Shown here: positions 9,267 through 17,165 of the stretch, piece after piece
How the letters are laid out: every line of letters begins with the position of its first letter
How positions within the stretch are numbered: position 1 is the first letter of the stretch
NCBI GenBank assembly: GCA_019186825.1
Contig: JABARP010000004.1
Location: 75,855-139,854, forward strand
DNA length: 64,000 bases
DNA from: Pyrinomonadaceae bacterium
GTDB lineage: Bacteria; Acidobacteriota; Blastocatellia; Pyrinomonadales; Pyrinomonadaceae
Direction of reading: 5' to 3'
Translations under genes and position numbers: made by a program
Notes under the pieces: model-generated
Seen by the model: the letters and a program-made list of their open reading frames with translations, nothing else
Databases searched by the model: none
What the model was told of the DNA's origin: nothing

Positions 9267-10841
9267 ATGACCATTCGAAAACTCATTTTTCTGACCGTGA
9301 TAGCCGTTTTTGTAGGTTTTTTGGTTGTTTCGGCAACGGCTCAGACGTCGCGGCGTTGGGTAGAGAATGAGGTTTTGATCAAATTCGCGAACGGGGCTGA
9401 TTCTGCTGCCGCGCGTGCGGCGAATCGTTTCGCCGGTGTCGAAAAGATCGAAACGCTCGGTGATGCAAGATGGGAACGTGTACGGCTTCGTCCCGGTCAG
9501 ACCGTCGAACAAGCGCTTGCCGAATTTCCACGTATTCAGAACGTTGAGGCGGTCCAGCCGAATTACTATTATCACTTGCTCGCCACACCGAACGACCCGC
9601 AGTTCACCTCGAGCGGAATGTATGGGCTAGGAAAGATCTCGGCTCCGGCGGCCTGGGACCTTTCTACCGGAAGCTCGAGCGTGGTTGTCGCCGACATCGA
9701 CACAGGCCTTCGGTACACCCATCAGGATCTAGCCGCGAACACCTGGGTCAACACGGGCGAGATCGCTGGCAATGGTGTTGACGACGATGGAAACGGCTTT
9801 ATCGACGATGTTTACGGCTGGGACTTTTTCTACAACGACTCGAATCCTTACGATGATGCGGGCGGCCACGGTACGCATACCGCGGGCACGATCGGCGCAG
9901 TCGGCAACAACCTATTGAACGTAACGGGCGTGAACTGGTCGGTAAAGATAATGCCGATCAAGATCTACAGCCCGAACGGCACGGATTCGACCTCGTCGAT
10001 GCTCGTCAACGCTTACGCCTACATCCGTATGATGAAGCTTCGCGGAGTGAACATCCGCGCAACGAACAATTCATACGGCGATTGCGGCGAGGCTTGCGGC
10101 TATGACCAGGCGACAAAGGACGGCATCGACGCAATGGGCGATGCAGGGATAATTAGCGTTTTTGCGGCCGGGAACGACGGCCAGAATGTTGACTCTTTCC
10201 CGGCAGGTGGAAACCCAAGCCCTGGATATCCCGTTCGGTACACAAGCCCGAGCATCATCGGTGTTGCGTCTTCGACATCGAGCGACACAAAGTCGGGCTT
10301 TTCTAACTGGGGCACCTTGAGCATTGACCTCGCCGCTCCGGGAAGCGGTATCTTGAGCACAACGAACTCAAGCGATTCCTCGACCGGAACAAAAAGCGGG
10401 ACCTCGATGGCGACGCCGCATGTAACGGGAGCGGTCGCCTTGCTCGCGGCTTATCACCCGGAACTGTCAGCCGCGTCGCTCAAAGCAACGATCCTGAATA
10501 CGGTCGATGTACTGCCCGCGTGGGCAACTTACGTGAAGACGAGCGGGCGTTTGAACGTCTTCAACGCCCTCCAGAATCCGACGGTCTGCACTTTTACGCC
10601 GTCGATCACCGAGATCCACGTCCCGACTAAGGGGAAGGTCTTTGATGTGGTCGTGACCGCACCGGCAAACTGCGAATATTCGATAACGCCAAGCAGCAAT
10701 TGGATAAAGATCTTGAGCAGTAAGACAGCTAGCGGCACGACAACCGTTACGATACGCGTGCCGGTAAACCCAACGATCTCGCGGACGGCCTCTGTGGCGT
10801 TCGGCGATCAGGTTATGACGGTGATCCAGCGGCGCAATTAA
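9267..10841 (+). CDS. Secreted subtilisin-like serine protease with BACON-like C-terminal domain
   Basis: 524 residues. Signal peptide about 1-26 (ends SATAQ); a fervidolysin-like N-terminal prodomain (about 30-103, EVLIKFANGAD ... VEAVQPNYYY); S8 peptidase domain about 115-440 with Asp145 in DIDTG, His201 in GGHGTHTAG, Asn303 in AAGND (oxyanion) and Ser380 in GTSMATPHVTG. Residues 443-524 (CTFTPSITEIHVPTKG ... SNWIKILSS ... VAFGDQVMTVIQ) look like a BACON-type beta domain. Probably secreted and used in extracellular protein degradation. It starts 68 bases after tRNA-His and has no obvious operon partner. Confidence 0.9.
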   Translation: MTIRKLIFLTVIAVFVGFLVVSATAQTSRRWVENEVLIKFANGADSAAARAANRFAGVEKIETLGDARWERVRLRPGQTVEQALAEFPRIQNVEAVQPNYYYHLLATPNDPQFTSSGMYGLGKISAPAAWDLSTGSSSVVVADIDTGLRYTHQDLAANTWVNTGEIAGNGVDDDGNGFIDDVYGWDFFYNDSNPYDDAGGHGTHTAGTIGAVGNNLLNVTGVNWSVKIMPIKIYSPNGTDSTSSMLVNAYAYIRMMKLRGVNIRATNNSYGDCGEACGYDQATKDGIDAMGDAGIISVFAAGNDGQNVDSFPAGGNPSPGYPVRYTSPSIIGVASSTSSDTKSGFSNWGTLSIDLAAPGSGILSTTNSSDSSTGTKSGTSMATPHVTGAVALLAAYHPELSAASLKATILNTVDVLPAWATYVKTSGRLNVFNALQNPTVCTFTPSITEIHVPTKGKVFDVVVTAPANCEYSITPSSNWIKILSSKTASGTTTVTIRVPVNPTISRTASVAFGDQVMTVIQRRN

Positions 10842-11073
10842 AACCGCGAAAAATCCCGAGGCGAAAATTCAAACTTTTGTCGGCTTCCATACATCAAAGT
10901 ACCCGGAAGCTTCTAAAAATAAAGACTTTAAGGGATTCGTCGAGGAGCAGTATATATAGGGCCATTTATCTTGAAAAAAGGGTGCGGAAAATAGTATATT
11001 TGAAGTTCCTTGAATTTGTGCCCGCGACCTTGGTCTCGAATTCGCCACGTTCTGTCAAAAAGGATTGAATAAA

Positions 11074-12045
11074 ATGACAAAATTCTTCTCGTTTGCCCGC
11101 AAAGGAGCGGTGATAACAGCTGTAAGTGTCCTGCTTTCCGCGGCTGCGTTTTCGCAGGCCTCGCTTCGCAAAGCCCTCGATTTTGACGGTGACGGCAAGG
11201 TAGATTTTACCGTTGTCCGGCCCAGCAATAATACCTGGTACATCAGCAAATCCGGCGGCGGTGAAACATACCAGAATTTCGGCCTTGCCAACGAGGATTT
11301 TGTTGAGCCAGGTGATTTTGACGGCGACGGCAAGGCAGATATTTCTGTCTGGCGTGACACGACCGGCGTCTGGTATCGCTTCAACAGCGCCGACGGTACT
11401 TTCACGGCCGTTCAGTTCGGCATCTCGGGCGATGAACCTGTTGCACGCGATTACGACGGCGATGGCAAGGCCGACCTTGCGGTTGTACGGCGGACGAATG
11501 GCGCTATGATCTGGTACATCCTCCGCAGCACGGACGGCGGCTTCAGCGCAGGCCAGTTCGGCCTCTCGACCGACTATGTGGCACCGGGCGACTATGACGG
11601 CGACGGCAAATTCGACCTCGCGGTCCAGCGTCCGGGAGCGACTGCGAGTGCACAATCCACGTATTACGTTCTTAAATCCGGCGACGGCGGCCTACTCGTG
11701 AACTTCTTCGGCTTATCGAACGACCTTGTTGTCCCCGGCGATTACGACGGTGACGGCAAGACGGATTTCGCGGTTGTCCGCGAAGGCTCGACCCCGACCG
11801 ATCCGCTCACCTGGTACATCCAGAAAAGCACGGACGGCAACCTTCTGGCTTATCAGTTCGGACTCACGGGCACGGACCTGATCGCCCAGGGCGATTACGA
11901 CGGCGACGGCAAGACGGACGTAGGCGTGTGGCGTGATTCGACGGGACAGTTCTTCGCTCTGCAGACCGGTAGCGGATTGTCGCTCTTGACGAGGGTCTGG
12001 GGTATCTCTAACGACTTCCCGGCCGCAAGCTACGACACTCACTGA
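11074..12045 (+). CDS. Secreted FG-GAP/VCBS repeat protein
   Basis: 323 residues from ATG 11074, placed 9 bases after an AGGA site; a TTG nine bases upstream is less likely. Signal peptide about 1-27 (ends AAAFSQA). The rest is six tandem FG-GAP/VCBS-type units of about 45-50 residues, each opening with D[FY]DGDGKxD, an EF-hand-like calcium loop, and containing a TWYI-type strand. This gives a likely beta-propeller-like extracellular protein. Function unknown; such proteins are abundant in Blastocatellia and usually occur as passenger domains. Six exact repeats of the GACGGCGACGGCAA-type DNA make it prone to recombination. Confidence 0.85.
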   Translation: MTKFFSFARKGAVITAVSVLLSAAAFSQASLRKALDFDGDGKVDFTVVRPSNNTWYISKSGGGETYQNFGLANEDFVEPGDFDGDGKADISVWRDTTGVWYRFNSADGTFTAVQFGISGDEPVARDYDGDGKADLAVVRRTNGAMIWYILRSTDGGFSAGQFGLSTDYVAPGDYDGDGKFDLAVQRPGATASAQSTYYVLKSGDGGLLVNFFGLSNDLVVPGDYDGDGKTDFAVVREGSTPTDPLTWYIQKSTDGNLLAYQFGLTGTDLIAQGDYDGDGKTDVGVWRDSTGQFFALQTGSGLSLLTRVWGISNDFPAASYDTH

Positions 12046-12067
12046 TCGAAGTCTGAATTCAGGATCA

Positions 12068-12104
12068 AGCGGTCGGCGAACTTTTTGTCCGTCGGCCGCT
12101 TTTT
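12068..12104 (+). terminator. Rho-independent terminator after the FG-GAP gene
   Basis: AGCGGTCGGCG (12068-12078) pairs with CGTCGGCCGCT (12090-12100) as an 11-pair stem with two G-T pairs, followed by TTTTC. It lies 22 bases after the stop at 12045. Confidence 0.75.
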
Positions 12105-12151
12105 CATTTCCGCCGAGCTTTGCCATAATCTTAGCCACCGAGGACCGTTTC

Positions 12152-13153
12152 GTGACGAGATCGACAGACATTCTCCTCAAAGACTTTGCCGCCAAGAAGA
12201 TCGCCGTCATCGGCGACCTCGTTGCCGATCAATATCTGTCGGGCTCGATCGCTCGCGTCTCGCGTGAAGCTCCCGTTTTTATTCTTCGGCATAATGAGAC
12301 GAGCACACTTCCGGGGGCCGCGGCGAATACAGCCGCAAATATCGCGGCGTTGGGTGCTGCGGTTCTCGCGGTCGGCGTCGTCGGCGAAGATGTTAATGGA
12401 GACGCGCTTCTTGACGCTCTCAGCAATGCAAACGTGCCGACAGGCTCGATCCAGAGAGTTTCGAACTGGAATACGCCGACGAAGGTTCGCGTTCTTGCCG
12501 GCCATCAACATGCGATCCACCAACAGGTGATCAGGATCGATTACGAGCCTCAGAAAGAGCTTGATCCGCCTTCTGCCGACCGGCTGATCAACGCGGCCAC
12601 CAAGGCCTGCGAATCGGCTGATGCGGTTATCATCTCCGACTACAATTACGGGACTGCAACGCCGAATTTATTCGCGGCCGTGAAACACGCGGTGGCGGCA
12701 CGCGGAATTCCGCTCGTGGTGGATTCGCGCTTTCGGCTCGGCGAGTTTGCCGGTGCGACATCCGCAACGCCGAATCAGGATGAGGTCGATCAGCTCGTTG
12801 ATGACGGCGAATCCGTCGAACAGTTGGAGGAGCTCTGCCGTCGGCTCGAATTCAACTCGCTCCTTGTTACGCGCGGAAATAACGGAATGCTCGTTGTGCG
12901 TCCTGGCGAGCGAGCGGTCGAGATCGCAGCCGTCGGTTCTCTCGATGCCGTAGATGTCACCGGGGCCGGCGACACTGTTACTGCCGCGTATGCACTCGGC
13001 CTTGCTTGCGGGTTTGATGAGGTCGATGCAGCACGGCTGGCAAATCACGCAGGCGGCCTTGTCGTTATGAAACGAGGTACGGCGGTCGTAACGGCCGATG
13101 AACTTGCCGCCTCTATTGCCGCTGATCTCCCGAAGGCCGTGCCTGCCAAATAG
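12152..13153 (+). CDS. hldE: D-glycero-beta-D-manno-heptose-7-phosphate kinase (RfaE domain I / PfkB family)
   Basis: 333 residues, GTG start at 12152. PfkB/ribokinase fold with KIAVIGDLVADQYLSGSIARVSREAPVFIL at residues 15-45, matching RfaE1; the anion-hole and catalytic motif DVTGAGDTVTAAYALGLACG near residue 265 carries the catalytic Asp of the GAGD signature. Known role: phosphorylation of heptose-7-phosphate on the route to ADP-heptose for LPS core. Only the kinase half of bifunctional HldE is present; the adenylyltransferase half is the separate next gene 4 bases downstream. Confidence 0.88.
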   Translation: MTRSTDILLKDFAAKKIAVIGDLVADQYLSGSIARVSREAPVFILRHNETSTLPGAAANTAANIAALGAAVLAVGVVGEDVNGDALLDALSNANVPTGSIQRVSNWNTPTKVRVLAGHQHAIHQQVIRIDYEPQKELDPPSADRLINAATKACESADAVIISDYNYGTATPNLFAAVKHAVAARGIPLVVDSRFRLGEFAGATSATPNQDEVDQLVDDGESVEQLEELCRRLEFNSLLVTRGNNGMLVVRPGERAVEIAAVGSLDAVDVTGAGDTVTAAYALGLACGFDEVDAARLANHAGGLVVMKRGTAVVTADELAASIAADLPKAVPAK

Positions 13154-13157
13154 ACAA

Positions 13158-13637
13158 ATGTCCGCAACCAACGCACCTATACTCGACCGCGAAGACCTGA
13201 TCGCCGAGGTCGAAAAGCGCCGTGCTGCGGGTCAAAGCATCGTACTTGCGAATGGCTGTTTTGACCTGCTGCACGTTGGGCATATCAGATATCTGGCGGC
13301 CGCAAAAGAGCTCGGCGACTGCCTCGTCGTCGGTGTAAATTCAGACGAGCAAGCTCGAAAACTGAAGGGCGAAGGCCGTCCTGCCGTCAATGAGAAAGAG
13401 CGCGCTGAGGTGATCTCTGCCTTGCGTTTCGTCGATCTTGCTACCATCTTTGTCGAGCCGACCGTAACGGAATTGATACGCGCGATACGCCCGAACGTGC
13501 ACGCGAAGGGCACGGACTACACTGTCGATAGTGTTCCGGAACGTGAAGTAGTGCGAGAGGTCGGGGGACGCGTCGCGATAGTGGGCGACCCAAAAGATCA
13601 TTCATCCACGGAGCTTTTTTCGCGAACCTCGGATTGA
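13158..13637 (+). CDS. rfaE2: D-glycero-beta-D-manno-heptose 1-phosphate adenylyltransferase (RfaE domain II)
   Basis: 159 residues from ATG 13158, 4 bases after the kinase stop; an in-frame start 60 bases upstream lies inside the kinase gene. Nucleotidyltransferase fold with NGCFDLLHVGHIRYL (HxGH signature) and GTDYTVDSVPEREVV near residue 118, typical of RfaE2. Known role: forms ADP-heptose from heptose-1-phosphate and ATP. Together with the preceding kinase it makes a split HldE. Its TGA overlaps the next ATG by one base (TGATG), so translation is coupled. Confidence 0.92.
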   Translation: MSATNAPILDREDLIAEVEKRRAAGQSIVLANGCFDLLHVGHIRYLAAAKELGDCLVVGVNSDEQARKLKGEGRPAVNEKERAEVISALRFVDLATIFVEPTVTELIRAIRPNVHAKGTDYTVDSVPEREVVREVGGRVAIVGDPKDHSSTELFSRTSD

Positions 13638-14203
13638 TGTGGGCTTCACGAACAAAGAGCGACCTCGTCATCGAGGTCTGGGAAAAGCTCGATTGTGAAA
13701 GCGTCGGCCGGGCTGAGATCGAGGCGATCGAGACCGCGGTCGAGAGCGTTTTCGGTGCCGGTGCGGTCGATCCGCCGATGGCGATCGCCCGCTTTCTTTC
13801 CGATGAAGGTGCGCACCTGCGACATTCGGAGATAATGCAGCTTTATCTCGAGCGCGCTGGCGAAACCGCGTTCGACATTGCCCTGCGGAACGCGAGCGAT
13901 TTCTCCTCTATCCCGACCTCAATTGCGTCAATAAGACGGCTCGACAATTTACGCGAAAAACTGGCCGCTGACAACGATAAGCGTTCCTTGAACGACCTCA
14001 GGCAATCTGTATTGGAATTCCGCAACGAACTTCAGGAACTAGCGGCTCGCGAAAGAACCGCAGAAGAGGTCAGACGTCTCGCCGCCGAGATCGACGAATG
14101 GCTGTCGCACTGGCTCAAGACACCCGAGATGTTCTTTACGTGGATCGAGCTGCGTCAGAATTCGCCCGACTTTAAGGAAAAATTTGGTTCAATAGAAGAA
14201 TGA
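13637..14203 (+). CDS. Conserved-looking hypothetical protein, mainly alpha-helical
   Basis: 188 residues from ATG 13637. I do not recognise a family. The sequence is hydrophilic, without signal peptide or membrane segment, and predicted mostly helical with a likely coiled-coil at about 95-155 (heptad-like RRLDNLREKLAADNDKRS ... EFRNELQELAARERTAEEV). It sits between rfaE2 (1-base overlap) and rsmE (4-base ATGA overlap), so it is tightly co-translated, but neither neighbour suggests its function. Confidence 0.75.
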   Translation: MWASRTKSDLVIEVWEKLDCESVGRAEIEAIETAVESVFGAGAVDPPMAIARFLSDEGAHLRHSEIMQLYLERAGETAFDIALRNASDFSSIPTSIASIRRLDNLREKLAADNDKRSLNDLRQSVLEFRNELQELAARERTAEEVRRLAAEIDEWLSHWLKTPEMFFTWIELRQNSPDFKEKFGSIEE

Positions 14204-14931
14204 GTGTTCGACGGTTTTTCTCAGATTCGATCGACGAGGCCCTCGGACGTGCGGAGTTGAGCTCCGATGAGGCCCATCATGCCCGCGACGTGCTCCGGCT
14301 AAAGACCGGCGATGCTCTCTCGATCTTCGATGGTGAAGGGCGAGAATTCAGCGGCAAACTGCTGAGCCTGACGAAGAGTCTCGGTGAGGTAGGCGACCTT
14401 CAAGAGATCGCGCCGGCCGCGCCGGAATCGCCGCTTTCGATCACACAGGCCTCGGTTGTGATCCCCGGCGACAAATACGACCTGGTTGTTCAAAAGGCTG
14501 TCGAATTGGGCGTAGCGCGATTCTTTCCGCTTACATCAATGCGCTGCGAGATCAAGCTGAAAGACATCGAGAAAAAGCTTACACGTTGGCGCCGAATAGC
14601 TCTTGATGCGGCTAAACAATGCGGACGCGCATGCCTTATGGAGATCGATGAGCCGCTCGACGTAAAGACGTTTGTAAAGACAATGACGGGAACCTGCGAC
14701 AGGCGAATATTCTTTTCCGAGCGTGAAGGCAAGAAGCTCGCCCTCGACCCAACACCCAAGAGCCTCATTTCCGTCATCGGACCAAAAGGCGGTTGGGACG
14801 ATTCGGAACTCGCCGCTGCACGCGATTCAGGTTTCGAGATCGTCACCCTTGGCGGACGAATATTACGCGCCGAGACAGCGGCGATCGCGTTGACGGCGAT
14901 CCTTCAGCATCGATTCGGCGATATCAATTAG
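14200..14931 (+). CDS. rsmE: 16S rRNA (uracil-1498-N3)-methyltransferase
   Basis: 243 residues. RsmE-type SPOUT methyltransferase: N-terminal PUA-like part (RRFFSDSIDEALGRAELSSDEAHHARDVLRLKTGD), then the knot region with VQKAVELGVARFFPLTSMRC near residue 92, IGPKGGWDDSELAAA near residue 191 and LGGRILRAETAAIALTAIL at the end, the SAM-binding trefoil signature. Known role: N3 methylation of U1498 in 16S rRNA. Starts by ATGA overlap with the preceding gene. Its last 8 bases overlap the convergent gene downstream. Confidence 0.95.
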   Translation: MSVRRFFSDSIDEALGRAELSSDEAHHARDVLRLKTGDALSIFDGEGREFSGKLLSLTKSLGEVGDLQEIAPAAPESPLSITQASVVIPGDKYDLVVQKAVELGVARFFPLTSMRCEIKLKDIEKKLTRWRRIALDAAKQCGRACLMEIDEPLDVKTFVKTMTGTCDRRIFFSEREGKKLALDPTPKSLISVIGPKGGWDDSELAAARDSGFEIVTLGGRILRAETAAIALTAILQHRFGDIN

Positions 14932-15472
14932 GAACAGGAGTGTCTTTTGGTTTCGCCTTTGGGCGGAAGTATGCGTCGCCACGCTGTGTAAGCTTTGCCT
15001 TAGCCCCAAGGGCGGCAACGACCGAATCAAGAAGTTCCTTTGACTCGAGTTTGAAATTTACTGCTGCACGAATGTCGGTGTCCGGGTCGTTGATCTGCAG
15101 GATAAGATAGCGGCGTTTTTCTCTTATGAATCCGGCGAGGCCCGCACCGGGCACTGGGATCGCACTTATGACCGAGCCTGCGGTCGTGCTCACCGACTGC
15201 GACTGCGGATAGACAACAAGCAGCGAATCGTAAGGGATCGAGAAGATCTCACCCTTCGCGGTCTTAAAGGCAAGTCGTTCGTTCACATCGTCGAAAGAGA
15301 GCGTGCCCTCGAACTTTTCCGAGTAGCCGAACATTCCGCCTTCATATTTTGCGGCAAAGCTTTCGGGTGCCGGCTTGGCATTCTTATTCTCAACTGCGAT
15401 CGGCCGCGGTTGGGCCGCGACTGAAAACACGCCAAGAAATGCGAATAACGAGATCAGCAGGATTCTAAACAT
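14924..15472 (-). CDS. Secreted hypothetical protein
   Basis: 182 residues with a clear signal peptide (about 1-20, LLISLFAFLGVFSVAAQ). The mature part has FEGTLSFDDVNERLAFKTAKGEIFSIPYDSLLVVYPQS, which resembles a small beta-rich PH-like fold that reads out a pressure of hydrophobic strands, then a glycine-rich stretch IPVPGAGLAGFI and RRYLILQINDPDTD. I do not recognise a named family. Probably periplasmic. It converges on rsmE with an 8-base overlap. Confidence 0.75.
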   Translation of the reverse strand: MFRILLISLFAFLGVFSVAAQPRPIAVENKNAKPAPESFAAKYEGGMFGYSEKFEGTLSFDDVNERLAFKTAKGEIFSIPYDSLLVVYPQSQSVSTTAGSVISAIPVPGAGLAGFIREKRRYLILQINDPDTDIRAAVNFKLESKELLDSVVAALGAKAKLTQRGDAYFRPKAKPKDTPVPN

Positions 15473-15556
15473 CGCGTCACCTTACAATGGATCTTATTTT
15501 CTAGTGCTAAGACGCAGCAACTTCGCGTTTAGTTGTCGCACTGATCGGGACGGCCA

Positions 15557-16408
15557 TCAGGCGGGCCACTTATCGAGAAATATCCTGATGAATGCCTTCT
15601 CGGGCTTCTCAGCTTCTGCTTCGAGAAAAGCGCGAAAGCCTTCAAGCTCCTCAAAGTATTCCTCTTCATTCAGCTTGCCGCAAAAATACACCATTCGCAG
15701 CCACACGAGATACGTATTCAGAGCGTCCGTCTGATTGTATTCGACGATCGAATTCAGATCGCCGGCAAGCCAAAGATCCGTGACCTGATCACCATGCACA
15801 TCGATCTTGCCAGGAAAACCGCAGAATTTTGCCAGCTCGTCGAGCTTCGGCTGCATTGAGCGGTCGTACGAGAAACGCTTTAGGATGTCGAGGTGTCCCT
15901 CGCTGTTCCGGCCGTCGAAATAATCATCGCCATCCCACGGTTTTTCCGGACGCTTGTTAAAGCCGGGAGCAGTGACCTCGTTTATCATTCCGCGTTGGAT
16001 GAGCACCTGCAGGTCCGAATCGACGGAATTGTATCCGACGAGCTGCGGCTTTCGGCGGCCGACGCTGTTCAAGAATTTCTCGATGATCTCTGCCTCTGAA
16101 GCATCCTCGACCGCGGCAGGCAATTCCGGAAATGAACCGAGTCGGAATTCGATGCCACGGCCTTCTTCGCGGTACACAACGCGACGTGCGAGGAACGCGA
16201 TCGAGACCACACGCGAGAACATATATTTTAAGAACGGACGCGGGTTCGTCTCCGCGTTGTATTGCGCCGAGTGTTCCCACAAAGCCTGCATTGCCTCGAG
16301 CTCGGTCGTCTCAGGCGGCAGCTCGAACAAACGCCGTGCGCCAGCAGCGTCAGGCACCCATTCGAGGTCAAAATATAGGCAAAGCTCGGGAATTTCGTTC
16401 TTCAGCAT
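15557..16408 (-). CDS. Predicted 3'-5' exonuclease, DNA polymerase B exonuclease-like
   Basis: 283 residues resembling the PF10108-type stand-alone exonucleases related to family B polymerase proofreading domains. The three DEDD exo motifs are visible: FDLEW (DxE, near residue 13), LVGYNSVDSDLQVL (Exo II, near residue 122) and YNQTDALNTY (Exo III YxxxD, near residue 237). Cytoplasmic, no signal peptide. Its substrate and role are unknown; a repair or RNA-processing nuclease is plausible. ATG start at 16408. Confidence 0.8.
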   Translation of the reverse strand: MLKNEIPELCLYFDLEWVPDAAGARRLFELPPETTELEAMQALWEHSAQYNAETNPRPFLKYMFSRVVSIAFLARRVVYREEGRGIEFRLGSFPELPAAVEDASEAEIIEKFLNSVGRRKPQLVGYNSVDSDLQVLIQRGMINEVTAPGFNKRPEKPWDGDDYFDGRNSEGHLDILKRFSYDRSMQPKLDELAKFCGFPGKIDVHGDQVTDLWLAGDLNSIVEYNQTDALNTYLVWLRMVYFCGKLNEEEYFEELEGFRAFLEAEAEKPEKAFIRIFLDKWPA

Positions 16409-16719
16409 CGATCGTGCAGGAGTTTCACAGTTCTATTGGTTGGTTGCAGAAATGATCTCGTTCGCTACGCAATACTATAACAGCAGCGATGCACGAGGCA
16501 TAGGCGACGCCTTCGGATAGCCAAGCCATACCATTTCGGTCGCTCAGCGGTTACGATATCGTCTGCCGCAGCCCCGAAGATCACGATCGTTAGCACCATT
16601 ATTTATTTACTCGCAATAACTTAGGGTCAGTGGCACAGGGCTTGCTCTCTACCATTGCGAAAGGGATGAGGTCGCCCCGGCTTCTCTCGAAAGAAACACA
16701 AAAAAGGGAGACTAGAGCA
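16409..16719. other. Intergenic spacer between divergent exonuclease and glycine-zipper genes
   Basis: About 310 bases with no supported gene. A 44-codon minus-strand frame (16465-16599, starting MVLTIVIFGAAADD) exists but lacks a ribosome site, ends in an arginine/cysteine-rich tail and is not convincing. The 3' part leads into an AAGGGAG ribosome site for the downstream gene. No clear promoter hexamer pair or known riboswitch was found. Confidence 0.5.
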
Positions 16720-17052
16720 ATGAAAAAATACATTTCAACATTTGTGATGATGGCAATGATGGCGATCTCGGTTCCGATGCTTGCAGGGACTGCTTCGGCG
16801 CAGACAAGACGCTACACCCCGCGTCGGACGACCTCATACGTCTATAAGAAACCAAGCTTCTATCGGCGTCATCGCAACCTGATCAATATCGGCATCGGCA
16901 CCGGTGCGGGGGCTTTGCTCGGCGGCCTGATCGGCGGGAAAAAAGGCGCTTTGATCGGTGCAGCGGCGGGTGCAGGCGGTTCCGCACTATACACCTACAA
17001 GATCAACCCGAAGAAGCGTCGTTACTACTCACAATACTACCCTAGGTATTAA
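16720..17052 (+). CDS. Small secreted glycine-zipper protein
   Basis: 110 residues from ATG 16720, preceded by a strong AAGGGAG site 9 bases upstream; starts further upstream have no ribosome site. Signal peptide about 1-27 (ends TASAQ). The mature protein is basic and tyrosine/arginine rich at both ends (RRYTPRRTTSYVYKK and KKRRYYSQYYPRY), flanking a glycine zipper of GxxxG type (GTGAGALLGGLIGGKKGALIGAAAGAGG) that probably inserts in or spans a membrane. Function unknown. Followed by a strong terminator. Confidence 0.82.
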   Translation: MKKYISTFVMMAMMAISVPMLAGTASAQTRRYTPRRTTSYVYKKPSFYRRHRNLINIGIGTGAGALLGGLIGGKKGALIGAAAGAGGSALYTYKINPKKRRYYSQYYPRY

Positions 17053-17098
17053 GCGGTATCGTGTGTTCTCAATGATCCTTTGGATCGAATTGAGCAAG

Positions 17099-17137
17099 GC
17101 CGCAAGCGGATGACTCTCCGGCTTGCGGCCTTTTTCT
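17099..17137 (+). terminator. Rho-independent terminator after the glycine-zipper gene
   Basis: Perfect 10-base inverted repeat GGCCGCAAGC (17099-17108) and GCTTGCGGCC (17122-17131) with 13-base loop, followed by TTTTTCTTC. Confidence 0.85.
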
Positions 17138-17165
17138 TCACTCAAAATACGGTGCAGATTCTTAG

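Noticed and set aside
11074..12045. Tandem DNA repeats that could suggest a CRISPR or satellite array
   Set aside because: The periodic GACGGCGACGGCAA is the calcium loop codons of the FG-GAP protein; there are no spacers of constant length.
16465..16599. 44-residue minus-strand frame MVLTIVIFGAAADD...
   Set aside because: The start looks like a signal or membrane segment, but no ribosome site is visible, the tail is Arg/Cys-rich, and there is no supporting context.
16621..16719. Possible c-di-GMP riboswitch upstream of the glycine-zipper gene (GGCACAGGGC)
   Set aside because: The motif resembles part of GEMM-I, but the AAACC and the GGACGCAAAGCC segments are missing and the stems do not form.
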